Source: Pseudomonas sp. DTU_2021_1001937_2_SI_NGA_ILE_001 (GTDB taxonomy: Bacteria; Pseudomonadota; Gammaproteobacteria; Pseudomonadales; Pseudomonadaceae). Taken from it: a stretch of DNA of 64,000 nucleotides. Shown one piece after another: positions 27,123-36,298 of this stretch. The stretch's first letter is position 1. Every line of letters begins with the position of its first letter. The DNA lies in contig NZ_CP135971.1 in assembly GCF_032463525.1 (NCBI RefSeq), forward strand, positions 1,860,001 to 1,924,000. Reading direction: 5' to 3'. The translations under genes and the position numbers were made by a program. Under the pieces are notes generated by a model. That model did not search any database. It was not told the DNA's origin and saw only the letters and a program-made list of their open reading frames with translations.

Positions 27123-28324
27123 CTGACGCCCTGATCATCGACGCCATCCGCACGCCCATCGGGCGCTACGCCGGGGCCCTGGCCAGCGTGCGCGCTGACG
27201 ACCTGGGCGCCGTACCGATCCGCGCCCTCATGCAGCGCCATCCCGAGCTGGACTGGAGCCAGGTGGAGGATGTGTTCTACGGCTGCGCCAACCAGGCCGG
27301 CGAAGACAACCGCAACGTGGCGCGCATGGCCGCCCTGCTCGCCGGCCTGCCGGTAAACGTGCCAGGCGTCACCCTCAACCGCCTGTGCGGGTCCGGGCTG
27401 GACGCCGTGGGCAGTGCCGCGCGGGCGATTCGCGCGGGCGAGGCCGGACTGCTGCTGGCCGGTGGCGTGGAGTCCATGTCCCGCGCGCCGTTCGTGATGG
27501 GCAAGTCCGAGCAGGCCTTCGGCCGCACGGCGGAACTCTTCGACACCACCATCGGCTGGCGCTTCGTCAACCGTTTGATGCAAGCACAGTACGGCATCGA
27601 CTCCATGCCGGAGACGGCGGAAAACGTCGCCGCGCAGTTCAGCATTTCCCGCGCCGACCAGGACGCCTTCGCCATGCGCAGCCAGCACAAGGCCGCAGCG
27701 GCCCAGGCCAGCGGTCGCCTGGCACGGGAAATCACCCCGGTGGAAATTGCCCAGCGCAAAGGCCCCGCCAAGGTGGTCGAGCACGACGAGCACCCACGCG
27801 CCGACACCAGCCTGGAGCAGTTGAGCAAACTGGGTACGCCGTTCCGCGACGGCGGCAGCGTCACCGCCGGCAACGCCTCAGGGGTCAACGACGGTGCCTG
27901 CGCCCTGCTGCTGGCCAGCCCTGCCGCCGCCCAGCGCCATGGCCTGAAGGCGCGCGGCAGGGTCCTGGCCATGGCCAGCGCCGGGGTCGAGCCACGCATC
28001 ATGGGCATCGGCCCGGTGCCCGCGACACGCAAGGTGCTGGACCTGGCCGGCCTGTCGCTGGCCGAGATGGACGTCATCGAACTCAACGAAGCCTTCGCCG
28101 CCCAGGGCCTGGCGGTGTTGCGCGAGCTGGGCCTGGCCGACGACGACCCGCGGGCCAACCCCAACGGCGGCGCCATCGCCCTGGGTCATCCGTTGGGCAT
28201 GAGCGGCGCGCGCCTGGTCACCACGGCCCTGTACGAGCTGGAACAGCGCCAGGGCCGCTATGCGCTGTGCACCATGTGCATCGGCGTCGGCCAGGGCATC
28301 GCGCTGGTCATCGAAAGACTCTGA
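27119..28324 (+). CDS. paaJ: 3-Oxoadipyl-CoA/3-oxo-5,6-dehydrosuberyl-CoA thiolase
   Basis: 401 residues, the thiolase length. Nucleophile Cys in LNRLCGSGLDAV (about residue 90), catalytic His in ALGHPLGMSGAR and second Cys in CTMCIGVGQG. It cleaves both 3-oxo-5,6-dehydrosuberyl-CoA and 3-oxoadipyl-CoA, giving acetyl-CoA and finally succinyl-CoA. It closely resembles PcaF of the beta-ketoadipate route; the paa position makes PaaJ the better name. paaK follows after 94 bases. Confidence 0.97.
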   Translation: MTDALIIDAIRTPIGRYAGALASVRADDLGAVPIRALMQRHPELDWSQVEDVFYGCANQAGEDNRNVARMAALLAGLPVNVPGVTLNRLCGSGLDAVGSAARAIRAGEAGLLLAGGVESMSRAPFVMGKSEQAFGRTAELFDTTIGWRFVNRLMQAQYGIDSMPETAENVAAQFSISRADQDAFAMRSQHKAAAAQASGRLAREITPVEIAQRKGPAKVVEHDEHPRADTSLEQLSKLGTPFRDGGSVTAGNASGVNDGACALLLASPAAAQRHGLKARGRVLAMASAGVEPRIMGIGPVPATRKVLDLAGLSLAEMDVIELNEAFAAQGLAVLRELGLADDDPRANPNGGAIALGHPLGMSGARLVTTALYELEQRQGRYALCTMCIGVGQGIALVIERL

Positions 28325-28418
28325 CACGCATAGAAAAGATCGGACACGGCGGCGCGGGCTAACCTGCGCCAGACCACTCAGGGCGCTACCGGCCCGTACA
28401 AAAACAATCGAGTGAACC

Positions 28419-29732
28419 ATGAACATGATCGCCAATACCGCCTTGCTCGACCCCATGGAAACCGCCAGCGTCGACCAGTTGCGCCAGCACCAGCTCGACC
28501 GCCTGCGCTGGAGCCTCAAGCATGCCTACGACAACGTGCCGCTGTATCGCCAGCGCTTCGACCAGCAGGGCTTGCACCCGGACGACCTCAAGCAGCTGGA
28601 AGACCTGGCGCGCTTCCCCTTCACCGGCAAGAACGACCTGCGTGACAACTATCCCTATGGCATGTTCGCCGTGCCGCAGAGCGAGGTGGTGCGCCTGCAT
28701 GCTTCCAGCGGCACCACCGGCAAGCCCACGGTGGTCGGCTACACGCAGAACGACATCGACACCTGGGCCAACGTGGTCGCCCGCTCGATCCGAGCGGCAG
28801 GCGGGCGGCGCGGCGACAAGGTGCACATTTCCTACGGCTACGGGCTGTTCACCGGCGGCCTGGGCGCACACTACGGCGCCGAGCGCCTGGGCTGCACGGT
28901 GATCCCGATGTCGGGTGGGCAGACCGAGAAACAGGTCCAGCTGATTCGCGACTTCCAGCCCGACATCATCATGGTCACACCGTCGTACATGCTCAACCTG
29001 GCCGACGAGATCGAGCGCCAGGGCGTCGACCCGCACACGCTGAAACTGCGCCTGGGCATCTTCGGTGCCGAGCCCTGGACCGCCGAACTGCGCCGCGCCA
29101 TCGAAGAGCGCCTGGGCATCACCGCCCTGGACATCTACGGCCTGTCGGAAATCATGGGACCAGGCGTGGCCATGGAATGCGCAGAAACCAAGGACGGCCC
29201 CACCGTGTGGGAAGACCACTTCTACCCGGAGATCATCGACCCGGTGACCGGACAGGTGCTGCCCGACGGCGAGATGGGCGAGCTGGTGTTCACCTCGCTG
29301 TCCAAGGAAGCGCTGCCGATGATCCGCTACCGCACCCGCGACCTGACCCGCCTGTTGCCCGGCACGGCACGGCCGATGCGGCGTATCGACAAGATCACCG
29401 GGCGCAGCGACGACATGCTGATCGTGCGGGGCGTCAACCTGTTCCCCACGCAGATCGAAGAGCAGATTCTCAAGATCAAGCCACTGGCCGAGGTCTACGA
29501 GTTGCACCTGCACCGCAACGGCAACCTGGACAGCGTCGATGTGCATGTAGAACTCAAGCATGAGCAGCAGCACCTGGACGCCGAACAGCAGAAGCGCGTG
29601 GCCGATGAATTGAGTCGGCAGATCAAGACCCACATCGGCATCAGCGCCCGGGTGCTGATCCAGCCCTTCCACACCATCAAGCGCTCCGAGGGCAAGGCCT
29701 GCCACGTGTTCGACAAACGCCCCAAGGGCTGA
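28419..29732 (+). CDS. paaK: Phenylacetate-CoA ligase
   Basis: 437 residues of the PaaK branch of adenylate-forming enzymes. It makes phenylacetyl-CoA, the true inducer that relieves PaaX. The ATP loop is ASSGTTGKPTVVGY, followed by YGYGLFTGGLGAHYGAERLG, then the A5 motif YGLSEIMGPG and A8 region RIDKITGRSDDMLI. Here it ends the paaFGHIJK unit, 94 bases after paaJ, as in P. putida. A long structured repeat begins 44 bases after its stop and separates it from paaA. Confidence 0.97.
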   Translation: MNMIANTALLDPMETASVDQLRQHQLDRLRWSLKHAYDNVPLYRQRFDQQGLHPDDLKQLEDLARFPFTGKNDLRDNYPYGMFAVPQSEVVRLHASSGTTGKPTVVGYTQNDIDTWANVVARSIRAAGGRRGDKVHISYGYGLFTGGLGAHYGAERLGCTVIPMSGGQTEKQVQLIRDFQPDIIMVTPSYMLNLADEIERQGVDPHTLKLRLGIFGAEPWTAELRRAIEERLGITALDIYGLSEIMGPGVAMECAETKDGPTVWEDHFYPEIIDPVTGQVLPDGEMGELVFTSLSKEALPMIRYRTRDLTRLLPGTARPMRRIDKITGRSDDMLIVRGVNLFPTQIEEQILKIKPLAEVYELHLHRNGNLDSVDVHVELKHEQQHLDAEQQKRVADELSRQIKTHIGISARVLIQPFHTIKRSEGKACHVFDKRPKG

Positions 29733-29775
29733 GCCCTCCCCCGCCCATGCGCAAACGGCAGGAACGGCTTTATCC

Positions 29776-30189
29776 CAATACTGATCTTTTAGACCAGAGC
29801 AAGCTGATCTGGCGTCGCTTTTGCTTTTAAAGCACAGAACTTGCAGACGCCGCCGAACGCGACTTCGGTGCAGGCCGAGTGGAGGTGTCATGGAAGGGGG
29901 TAAGCCGGCAGGGATGCCGGCTTAGGCGCACTGGGCCAGGGACGGCCCATTGCGCCGGCCCCCTGGAATGGCGCCGGAAGGAGGGAAGTCTGCCCGCAGG
30001 GCAGACCCAAGCCAGGAGCAACGCCTTTCGGTTACTTTTGGCGCGCAGGGCACCTGGAAACCAAAAGTAACCCGCCGTAAAGGCGGAAAGGTGACTCAAG
30101 GGCACTGATGCAGCGACGGGTGTACCCGCTCCAGATAGCCTGCTATTCGCGAGCAAGCTCGCTCCCACGGCCTGACTGACCCGTATTGG
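29776..30189 (+). repeat. Long structured repeat, copy A (inverse copy at 58858-59260)
   Basis: A 414-base stretch almost identical, on the opposite strand, to 58858-59260. Ends are short inverted sequences, CAATACTGATC at the left and GACCCGTATTGG at the right. Inside are several stems seen in both copies: AAGCCGGCA/TGCCGGCTT, GTCTGCCC/GGGCAGAC, GTTACTTTTGG/CCAAAAGTAAC and CCGCC/GGCGG, with loops that differ between copies. A right-hand block holds the REP-like GCGAGCAAGCTCGC. A 63-codon open frame across it is not believed. The left flank GGAACGGCTTTATCC is a decayed REP. Confidence 0.85.
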
Positions 30190-30384
30190 CTTTATCCGGG
30201 ATGCCTTTCGGGGCTGAAGCCGCCTGCCGGGTGCGCGTTCTCGCGCCCACAAAAAAGCGATACACAAACCAATCATAAAACCAATCAAAAAGCAGCAATA
30301 CACCCAAGCAAGACGACCTCCCTCGCAAACATCAGGATTCATAGCCATAAATCCTGGCACCTGCTCGCCCGAAAGAGCCATGAA
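30190..30384. other. Upstream part of the paaA control region
   Basis: A REP-like GGGGCTGAAGCCGCCTGCC lies at about 30209-30227. AAAGCGATACACAAAC occurs exactly at 30254-30269 and again at 30384-30399, a 16-base direct repeat 130 bases apart. The second copy is the left arm of the dyad annotated next, so the first may be an additional regulator site. No gene is seen. Confidence 0.5.
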
Positions 30385-30458
30385 AAGCGATACACAAACA
30401 AATTACGATTCATCATTTTTTGTTTGATATTTGTTTTTGCATCGCTTACAACTATGGC
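30385..30458 (+). promoter_or_regulatory. paaA promoter with 19-bp inverted repeat, candidate PaaX operator
   Basis: AAGCGATACACAAACAAAT (30385-30403) and ATTTGTTTTTGCATCGCTT (30429-30447) are reverse complements at 17 of 19 positions, 25 bases apart. The right arm overlaps a -35-like TTGTTT (30431-30436), with a weak -10 TATGGC 16 bases on. The geometry (two arms about 25-27 bases apart) resembles the E. coli PaaX operator TGATTC-N27-GAATCA, although the bases differ. The paaF promoter carries related arms. Confidence 0.6.
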
Positions 30459-30500
30459 CATGGCACACGCCAACCTCACGAACCAAGCTGGAGGCACAGC

Positions 30501-31493
30501 ATGTACGCACAACTGGTCGAGACCGGCGTCAAGCGGCTCAAGGCACTGGAAGAGATGTCCGCCGAGGAGCGCGCCTTCCAGGAGAAGATCGACGCCGAAA
30601 TCAAGATCGAGCCCAAGAACTGGATGCCCGAGGCCTATCGCCAGACCCTGATCCGGCAGATTTCCCAGCATGCGCACTCCGAGATCGTCGGCATGCTGCC
30701 TGAAGGCAACTGGGTTACCCGTGCGCCTACCCTCAAGCGCAAGCTGCAACTGATGGCCAAGATCCAGGACGAAGCCGGCCATGGCCTGTACCTGTACAGC
30801 GCAATGGAAACCCTCGGCGCCGACCGCGACGAGGAGATCGCCAAGCTGCACAACGGCAAGGCCAAGTATTCGAGCATCTTCAACTACCCGACCCTGACCT
30901 GGGCCGACATGGGCGCGGTGGGCTGGCTGGTGGATGGCGCAGCCATCGTCAACCAGGTGGTGCTGCAGCGCACCTCCTACGGCCCCTACTCGCGGGCGAT
31001 GATCCGCATCTGCAAGGAAGAGAGCTTCCACCAGCGCCAGGGCTACCAGCTGCTGCTGACCATGATGAAAGAAGGCACCCAGGCGCAGAAGGACATGGTC
31101 CAGGACGCCATCAACCGCCTGTGGTGGCCATCGCTGATGATGTTCGGCCCCAGCGACGCCGACTCGCCCAACAGCGCCCAGTCCATGGCCTGGAAGATCA
31201 AGCGCCAGAGCAACGACGAGCTGCGCCAGCGCTTCGTCGACCAGACCGTGCCGCAGCTCGAACTGCTGGGTTGCACCGCCCCGGACCCGGACCTGAAGTG
31301 GAACGCCGAACGCGGTCATTACGACTTTGGCGAGATTCAGTGGCAGGAATTCTACGAAGTGCTCAAGGGCAACGGCCCGTGCAACCAGGAGCGCGTCGCC
31401 AAACGCCGCCAGGCCATCGACGACGGCGCCTGGGTGCGCGAAGCCGCCGTGGCCTACGCGAAAAAACAACAAGCCCGGCGCGACGTCGCCTGA
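30501..31493 (+). CDS. paaA: Phenylacetyl-CoA 1,2-epoxidase, catalytic subunit
   Basis: 330 residues. Di-iron oxygenase subunit of the PaaABCE complex that epoxidises the ring of phenylacetyl-CoA. Iron-ligand motifs are visible in [12 protein letters not shown] (E-x-x-H) and [14 protein letters not shown] (E-x-x-H), with further Glu upstream. The ATG follows a GGAGG-like site (GCTGGAGGCAC). First gene of a long unit reading paaABCDE, DUF485, paaL, porin, paaZ. The C-terminus is basic and disordered. Confidence 0.98.
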   Translation: MYAQLVETGVKRLKALEEMSAEERAFQEKIDAEIKIEPKNWMPEAYRQTLIRQISQHAHSEIVGMLPEGNWVTRAPTLKRKLQLMAKIQDEAGHGLYLYSAMETLGADRDEEIAKLHNGKAKYSSIFNYPTLTWADMGAVGWLVDGAAIVNQVVLQRTSYGPYSRAMIRICKEESFHQRQGYQLLLTMMKEGTQAQKDMVQDAINRLWWPSLMMFGPSDADSPNSAQSMAWKIKRQSNDELRQRFVDQTVPQLELLGCTAPDPDLKWNAERGHYDFGEIQWQEFYEVLKGNGPCNQERVAKRRQAIDDGAWVREAAVAYAKKQQARRDVA

Positions 31494-31519
31494 GCCCCTG
31501 CCTGATCGGGAGAACCACC

Positions 31520-31801
31520 ATGTCCGAATGGACCCTTTTCGAAGTCTTCGTGCGCAGCAAGCACGGCCTCAACCACAAGCACGTGGGCAGCGTGCATGCC
31601 GCCGACCCGGCCATGGCCATCGAGAACGCCCGCGAGCTGTACACCCGGCGCAACGAAGGCGTGAGCCTGTGGGTGGTGCCTTCGGCGCAGATCACCGCCT
31701 CGTCACCGGACGAAAAGGACCCGCTGTTCGACCCGGCCGACGACAAGATCTACCGGCATGCCAGCTTCTACGAACTGCCGCCTGAAGTCGGCCACATGTG
31801 A
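31520..31801 (+). CDS. paaB: Phenylacetyl-CoA epoxidase subunit PaaB
   Basis: 93 residues, the usual size. Structural subunit that bridges PaaA-PaaC dimers in the epoxidase. The opening MSEWTLFEVFVRSKHGLNH and the segment HVGSVHAADPAMAIENARE are the family signature. 26 bases after paaA and 10 before paaC. Confidence 0.97.
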   Translation: MSEWTLFEVFVRSKHGLNHKHVGSVHAADPAMAIENARELYTRRNEGVSLWVVPSAQITASSPDEKDPLFDPADDKIYRHASFYELPPEVGHM

Positions 31802-31811
31802 GGAGCCGGCC

Positions 31812-32582
31812 ATGACCTACCCTACGCAACGAGAAGACCTGATCCAGTACCTGCTGCGCCTGGGCGACACCGCCCTGGTGCAGGGTCAGCGCCTGTGCGA
31901 ATGGTGCGGCGGCGCGCCGGCCATCGAAGAGGAACTGGCACTGATGAACGTCGGCCTGGACCTGGTCGGCCAGTCGCGAAACTGGCTGGAATATGCCGCC
32001 GAACTGCTCGACGACGGTCGCGATGCCGACCACCTGGCGTTCCGCCGCGACGAGCGTGCCTACCGCAACCTGCTGCTGGTGGAACAACCCAACGGCGACT
32101 ACGCGGTGACCATGACCAAGCAGTTCCTCTACGACGCCTGGCACTTACCGGTGCTGCAGGGCCTGAGCCAGTCCCGCGACGAGCGCATCGCCGGCATCGC
32201 CGCCAAGGCGGTCAAGGAAGTCACCTATCACCTGCGTCGGTCGGGCGAATGGATCGAGCGTCTGGGCGATGGCACCGAAGAAAGCCATGCGCGGATGCTC
32301 AAGGCCGTGACCCAGCTGTGGCGCTTTACCGTGGAATTCACCAGCGCCGACGATGTCGAGCTGCGCCTGTTCCAGGCCGGCCTCGCGCCAGACCCGCAAG
32401 ATGTGGCCAGCGCCTGGCAGAGCCGGGTCAGCGAGCAGTTCGCCCGCGCCACCCTGCCCCTGCCGGACGCCGCCAGCCACTTCTACCTCAGCGGCCGCCA
32501 GGGCCTGCACACCGAACACCTGGGCCTGCTGCTGGCAGAAATGCAGTTCCTGCAAAGAGCCTATCCCGATGCGACCTGGTGA
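31812..32582 (+). CDS. paaC: Phenylacetyl-CoA epoxidase structural subunit PaaC
   Basis: 256 residues. Ferritin-like homologue of PaaA that pairs with it but serves a structural role. Helical throughout; LMNVGLDLVGQSRNWLEYAA and AVKEVTYHLRRSGEWIERLG are family blocks. It starts 10 bases after paaB behind an AGGAG site and overlaps paaD by 14 bases, consistent with coupled synthesis of the complex. Confidence 0.97.
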   Translation: MTYPTQREDLIQYLLRLGDTALVQGQRLCEWCGGAPAIEEELALMNVGLDLVGQSRNWLEYAAELLDDGRDADHLAFRRDERAYRNLLLVEQPNGDYAVTMTKQFLYDAWHLPVLQGLSQSRDERIAGIAAKAVKEVTYHLRRSGEWIERLGDGTEESHARMLKAVTQLWRFTVEFTSADDVELRLFQAGLAPDPQDVASAWQSRVSEQFARATLPLPDAASHFYLSGRQGLHTEHLGLLLAEMQFLQRAYPDATW

Positions 32583-33102
32583 GCTGATCCTCGGCGACCG
32601 CGGCGCCCGCGCCCAGCAGCCCGACGACCTGGCCAGGGCCTGGTGCGTGCTGGCTGAGGTCATGGACCCGGAAGTGCCGGTGGTCAGCGTGGTCGACCTG
32701 GGCATCGTCCGCGACCTCGACTGGCAGGCCGGCCACTTGCACGTGGTGGTCACCCCGACCTACTCCGGCTGCCCGGCCACCGAGGTGATCGAGCAAGACA
32801 TCGCCCAGGCCCTGGAACAGGCCGGCTTCGCCGCACCGCAACTGGAACGGCGGCTGAACCCGGCGTGGACCACCGACTGGATCAGCGCCGCAGGTCGCCA
32901 GCGCCTGCGCGAGTACGGCATCGCGCCACCCGAAGGCAGCCACAGCAAGCGCAGCCTGCTCGGTGAAGCACCGCAGGTGTGCTGCCCGCAGTGCGGCAGC
33001 GCCCACACCGAACGCCTCAGCGAGTTCGGCTCCACCGCCTGCAAGGCCCTGTATCGCTGCCGGGACTGCCTGGAACCCTTCGATTATTTCAAGTGCATCT
33101 GA
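32569..33102 (+). CDS. paaD: PaaD, Fe-S/di-iron maturation factor of the epoxidase
   Basis: 177 residues. The N-terminal DUF59 (MIP18) domain is at about 20-110 (VMDPEVPVVSVVDLGIVRDL, TPTYSGCPATEVIE). The C-terminus is a zinc ribbon, CPQCGSAHTERLSEF then CRDCLEPFDYFKC. It is needed for active epoxidase in other bacteria, presumably for cluster insertion into PaaE, but is not part of the enzyme. It begins inside the end of paaC and lies 25 bases before paaE. Confidence 0.96.
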   Translation: MRPGELILGDRGARAQQPDDLARAWCVLAEVMDPEVPVVSVVDLGIVRDLDWQAGHLHVVVTPTYSGCPATEVIEQDIAQALEQAGFAAPQLERRLNPAWTTDWISAAGRQRLREYGIAPPEGSHSKRSLLGEAPQVCCPQCGSAHTERLSEFGSTACKALYRCRDCLEPFDYFKCI

Positions 33103-33127
33103 GCGGCACCCGCGCCGGAGAACGACA

Positions 33128-34204
33128 ATGAGCCAATTCCACAGCCTGACCATCAAGGACGTGCGCCCGGAAACCCGCGACGCGGTGTCCATCGCCTTCG
33201 ACATCCCGAGCGAGCTGGCCGAACAGTTCCGCTTCACCCAGGGCCAACACCTGGTAATGCGTACCCACATTGGCGGCGAGGAAGTGCGCCGCTCCTACTC
33301 GATCTGCACCGGCACCCAGGACGGCGAGCTGCGCGTGGCGATCAAGCGCGTGGCCGGCGGGGTGTTCTCGGCCTACGCCAACGAAACCCTGCAGGTCGGC
33401 CACCGCCTCGAAGTGATGCCCCCTTCGGGCCATTTCCACGTCCCCCTGGACCCCGCGCGCCACGGCCGTTACCTGGCGGTGGCGGCCGGCAGCGGCATCA
33501 CGCCGATCCTGTCGATCATCAAGACCACCCTGCAGAGCGAACCGCACAGCCAGGTCACGCTGATCTACGGCAACCGCTCCAGCAACGCGGCGCTGTTCCG
33601 TGAACAGCTGGAAGACCTGAAGAACCGCTACCTGCAGCGCCTCAACCTGGTGTTCGTGTTCAGCCGCGAGCAACAGGACGTCGACCTGTACAACGGGCGC
33701 ATCGACGCCGACAAGTGCGGCCAGCTGTTCAGCCGCTGGATCGACGTCAAGGCGCTGGACGCGGCGTTCATCTGTGGCCCCCAGGCCATGACCGAGACCG
33801 TACGCGAGCAGCTCAAGGCCAACGGCATGCCGACCGAGCGCATCCACTTCGAGCTGTTCGCCGCCGCCGGCAGCGAGGCGCGTCGCGAAGCGCGCCAGGC
33901 CGCCGCCCAGGTCGACAGCGCAGTGAGCCAGATCACCGTAATCAGCGATGGCCGCGAGCTGTCGTTCGAGCTGCCACGCAATACCCAGAGCGTGCTGGAC
34001 GCCGGCAACGCCCAGGGCGCCGAGCTGCCCTACTCCTGCAAGGCCGGGGTGTGCTCGACCTGCAAGTGCAAGGTGCTGGCCGGCGAGGTGGAGATGGACA
34101 GCAACTTCGCCCTGGAAGACTACGAAGTGGCCGCCGGCTACGTGCTGTCGTGCCAGGCCTATCCGCTGAGCGACAAGGTGGTGCTGGACTTCGATCAGCT
34201 TTGA
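33128..34204 (+). CDS. paaE: Phenylacetyl-CoA epoxidase reductase
   Basis: 358 residues. Passes electrons from NADPH to PaaA. An FAD domain (RRSYSICTG, GGVFSAYANE) and an NAD(P) domain (AAGSGITPILSIIKTTL, ICGPQAMTETV) are followed by a plant-type 2Fe-2S ferredoxin domain with CKAGVCSTCKCKV and a distal Cys in GYVLSCQAYP. The order FAD-NAD-[2Fe-2S] is normal for PaaE. Last epoxidase gene; transport genes start 82 bases on. Confidence 0.97.
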   Translation: MSQFHSLTIKDVRPETRDAVSIAFDIPSELAEQFRFTQGQHLVMRTHIGGEEVRRSYSICTGTQDGELRVAIKRVAGGVFSAYANETLQVGHRLEVMPPSGHFHVPLDPARHGRYLAVAAGSGITPILSIIKTTLQSEPHSQVTLIYGNRSSNAALFREQLEDLKNRYLQRLNLVFVFSREQQDVDLYNGRIDADKCGQLFSRWIDVKALDAAFICGPQAMTETVREQLKANGMPTERIHFELFAAAGSEARREARQAAAQVDSAVSQITVISDGRELSFELPRNTQSVLDAGNAQGAELPYSCKAGVCSTCKCKVLAGEVEMDSNFALEDYEVAAGYVLSCQAYPLSDKVVLDFDQL

Positions 34205-34286
34205 TGCAGGTCGGTGTGCAGAGCCCTGAAGATCGCCCCCCAACGCATCCCCCGTCTCGACAATCACAACAACAGAGAGCCGCGTC

Positions 34287-34595
34287 ATGACACCCCACGA
34301 CATCGAGCAATTGCAGGCCCACCCCGACTTCATCCATCTGGTGCAGCGCAAGCAGCGCCTGACCTGGACCCTGACCCTCGGCATGCTGGGGATCTACTAC
34401 GGCTTCGTGCTGCTGATGGCCTTCGCCCCGCAGGTACTGGGCCGCTCGCTCAGCGGCGGGGTCACCACGCTGGGCATTCCCGTTGCCGTGGCGGTGATCA
34501 TCATGTCGTTCCTGCTCACCGCCTTCTACGTGCGCCAGACCAATCAGGTCCTCGACCCGCTCAACCAGAAGCTGGCGCAGGCGGTGCGACCATGA
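34287..34595 (+). CDS. DUF485 small membrane protein, partner of PaaL
   Basis: 102 residues with two hydrophobic helices ([19 protein letters not shown] and [19 protein letters not shown]). DUF485 proteins are co-encoded with ActP-type sodium/solute symporters, such as yjcH-actP, and probably assist them. The stop overlaps the paaL start by four bases (ATGA), supporting a stoichiometric partner. Confidence 0.92.
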   Translation: MTPHDIEQLQAHPDFIHLVQRKQRLTWTLTLGMLGIYYGFVLLMAFAPQVLGRSLSGGVTTLGIPVAVAVIIMSFLLTAFYVRQTNQVLDPLNQKLAQAVRP

Positions 34596-36238
34596 TCGCC
34601 GCGCACCTGATCGCCCTCGCCGGTGGCCTGCTGGCCAGCGGCACTGCCCTGGCCGCCGAAGCGCCGGTACGGCCGTTGAACTGGCACGCCATCGGCATGT
34701 TCCTGGTGTTCGTGCTGTTCACCCTCGGCGTGACCCGCTGGGCGGCCCTGCGCACCCGCTCGGCCAGTGACTTCTACACCGCCGGCGGCGGCATCACCGG
34801 GCTGCAGAACGGCCTGGCAATTGCCGGCGACATGATCAGCGCCGCGTCCTTCCTGGGCATCACGGCGATGATCTTCATGGCCGGCTACGATGCCCTGCTG
34901 TATTCCCTGGGCGTGGTGGCGGCCTGGCCGATCATCCTGTTCCTGATCGCCGAGCGCCTGCGCAACCTGGGCAAGTACACCTTCGCCGACGTGGTGTCGT
35001 ACCGCCTGGAGCAGACGCCCATCCGCATCACCGCCGCACTGGGTACGCTGATCGTGGCGCTGATGTACCTGATGGCGCAGATGGTCGGTGCCGGCAAGCT
35101 GGTCGAGCTGCTGTTCGGCATCAGCTACCTGCAGGCGGTGCTGCTGGTCGGGGTGCTGATGGTCTGCTACGTGACCTTCGGCGGCATGTTGGCCACCACC
35201 TGGGTGCAGATCATCAAGGCGGTGATGCTGCTCTCCGGTGCCAGCTTCATGGCCTTCATGGTGCTGCGCCACTTCAACTTCAGCACCGAAGCGATGTTCG
35301 CCGGCGCCGCCGCCGTGCATGCCAAAGGCGCGTCGATCATGGCCCCCGGTGGCATGCTGGCCAACCCCATCGACACCCTGTCGCTGGCGGTGGGCATGAT
35401 GTTCGGCACCGCCGGCCTGCCGCACATCCTGATGCGTTTCTTCACCGTCAAGGACGCCCGCGAGGCGCGCAAGAGCGTGCTCTATGCCACCGGTTTCATC
35501 AGCTACTTCTTCCTGCTGCTGATCGCCATCGGCTTCGGCGCCATCGTCATGGTCGGCACCGACGCCAGTTTCCGTGACGCCAACGGCGCGATCATCGGCG
35601 GCGGCAACATGGTCGCGGTGCACCTGGCCCAGGCGGTGGGCGGCAGCCTGTTCCTCGGTTTCATCTGTGCCGTGGCCTTTGCCACCATCCTCGCCGTGGT
35701 GGCCGGCCTGGCGCTGTCCGGTGCCTCGGCAGTGGCCCACGACCTGTACGCCTGCGTGATCCGCAAGGGCAAGGCCAGCGAGCGCGAGGAAATGCGCATG
35801 TCGCGCCTGGCGACCCTGGTGATCGGCGCGCTGGCGGTGGTGCTCGGGGTGCTGTTCGAATCGCAGAACATCGCGTTCCTCTCCGGGCTGGTACTGGCCA
35901 TCGCCGCCTCGGTGAATTTCCCGGTGCTGTTCCTTTCGATGTTCTGGAAGGGCCTGACCACCCGCGGCGCCGTGGCCGGCAGCCTGGCAGGCCTTGCCTC
36001 GGCGGTGGTGCTGCTGGTGCTCAGCCCGGTGGTGTGGGTCAAGGTACTGGGCCACAACAGCGCGCTGTTCCCTTACGCCAACCCGGCGCTGTTCTCCATG
36101 ACCTTCGCCTTCGCCGGCGCCTGGCTGTTCTCGGTCACCGACCGCTCCGAGCGCGCGGCGCAGGAACGCGGCCGTTACCTGGCGCAGTTCATCCGCTCGA
36201 TGACCGGCATCGGCGCGGCGACGGCCAGCCGACACTGA
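34592..36238 (+). CDS. paaL: Phenylacetate permease (sodium:solute symporter family)
   Basis: 548 residues. It opens with a cleavable-looking signal segment ([20 protein letters not shown]), then about 13 membrane helices of the SSS/ActP family: [33 protein letters not shown] and [20 protein letters not shown] are diagnostic. By position it is the phenylacetate importer (PhaJ/PaaL in P. putida). It is closely related to acetate permease ActP, so substrate is assigned from context. Coupled to DUF485 upstream; the porin gene follows after 60 bases. Confidence 0.93.
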   Translation: MIAAHLIALAGGLLASGTALAAEAPVRPLNWHAIGMFLVFVLFTLGVTRWAALRTRSASDFYTAGGGITGLQNGLAIAGDMISAASFLGITAMIFMAGYDALLYSLGVVAAWPIILFLIAERLRNLGKYTFADVVSYRLEQTPIRITAALGTLIVALMYLMAQMVGAGKLVELLFGISYLQAVLLVGVLMVCYVTFGGMLATTWVQIIKAVMLLSGASFMAFMVLRHFNFSTEAMFAGAAAVHAKGASIMAPGGMLANPIDTLSLAVGMMFGTAGLPHILMRFFTVKDAREARKSVLYATGFISYFFLLLIAIGFGAIVMVGTDASFRDANGAIIGGGNMVAVHLAQAVGGSLFLGFICAVAFATILAVVAGLALSGASAVAHDLYACVIRKGKASEREEMRMSRLATLVIGALAVVLGVLFESQNIAFLSGLVLAIAASVNFPVLFLSMFWKGLTTRGAVAGSLAGLASAVVLLVLSPVVWVKVLGHNSALFPYANPALFSMTFAFAGAWLFSVTDRSERAAQERGRYLAQFIRSMTGIGAATASRH

Positions 36239-36244
36239 GCGTGC

Positions 36245-36273
36245 GCCTTTTCGCGGTTCAAGCCGCTTCTACC
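36245..36273. repeat. Single REP element
   Basis: TTTTCGCGGTTCAAGCCGCTTCTACCG, in the 60-base gap between paaL and the porin gene, is a variant of the REP unit seen in the array at 39720. It may protect or attenuate the transcript here. Confidence 0.7.
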
Positions 36274-36298
36274 GATTCAGACGAACGAGACAATAACA

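Noticed and set aside
29879..30070. 63-codon open frame inside the long repeat, with a similar frame inside copy B
   Set aside because: It lies across several conserved hairpins, the copies diverge by loop-length changes that shift the frame, and it has no ribosome site. It is better explained as a by-product of GC-rich structured DNA.
29733..30500. Insertion sequence between paaK and paaA
   Set aside because: No transposase frame and no target duplication were found. The sequence is the non-coding long repeat plus the paaA control region.
34544..36235. 563-codon minus frame opposite paaL
   Set aside because: Low-complexity His/Gln/Gly-rich translation typical of the antisense of a membrane protein in GC-rich DNA.
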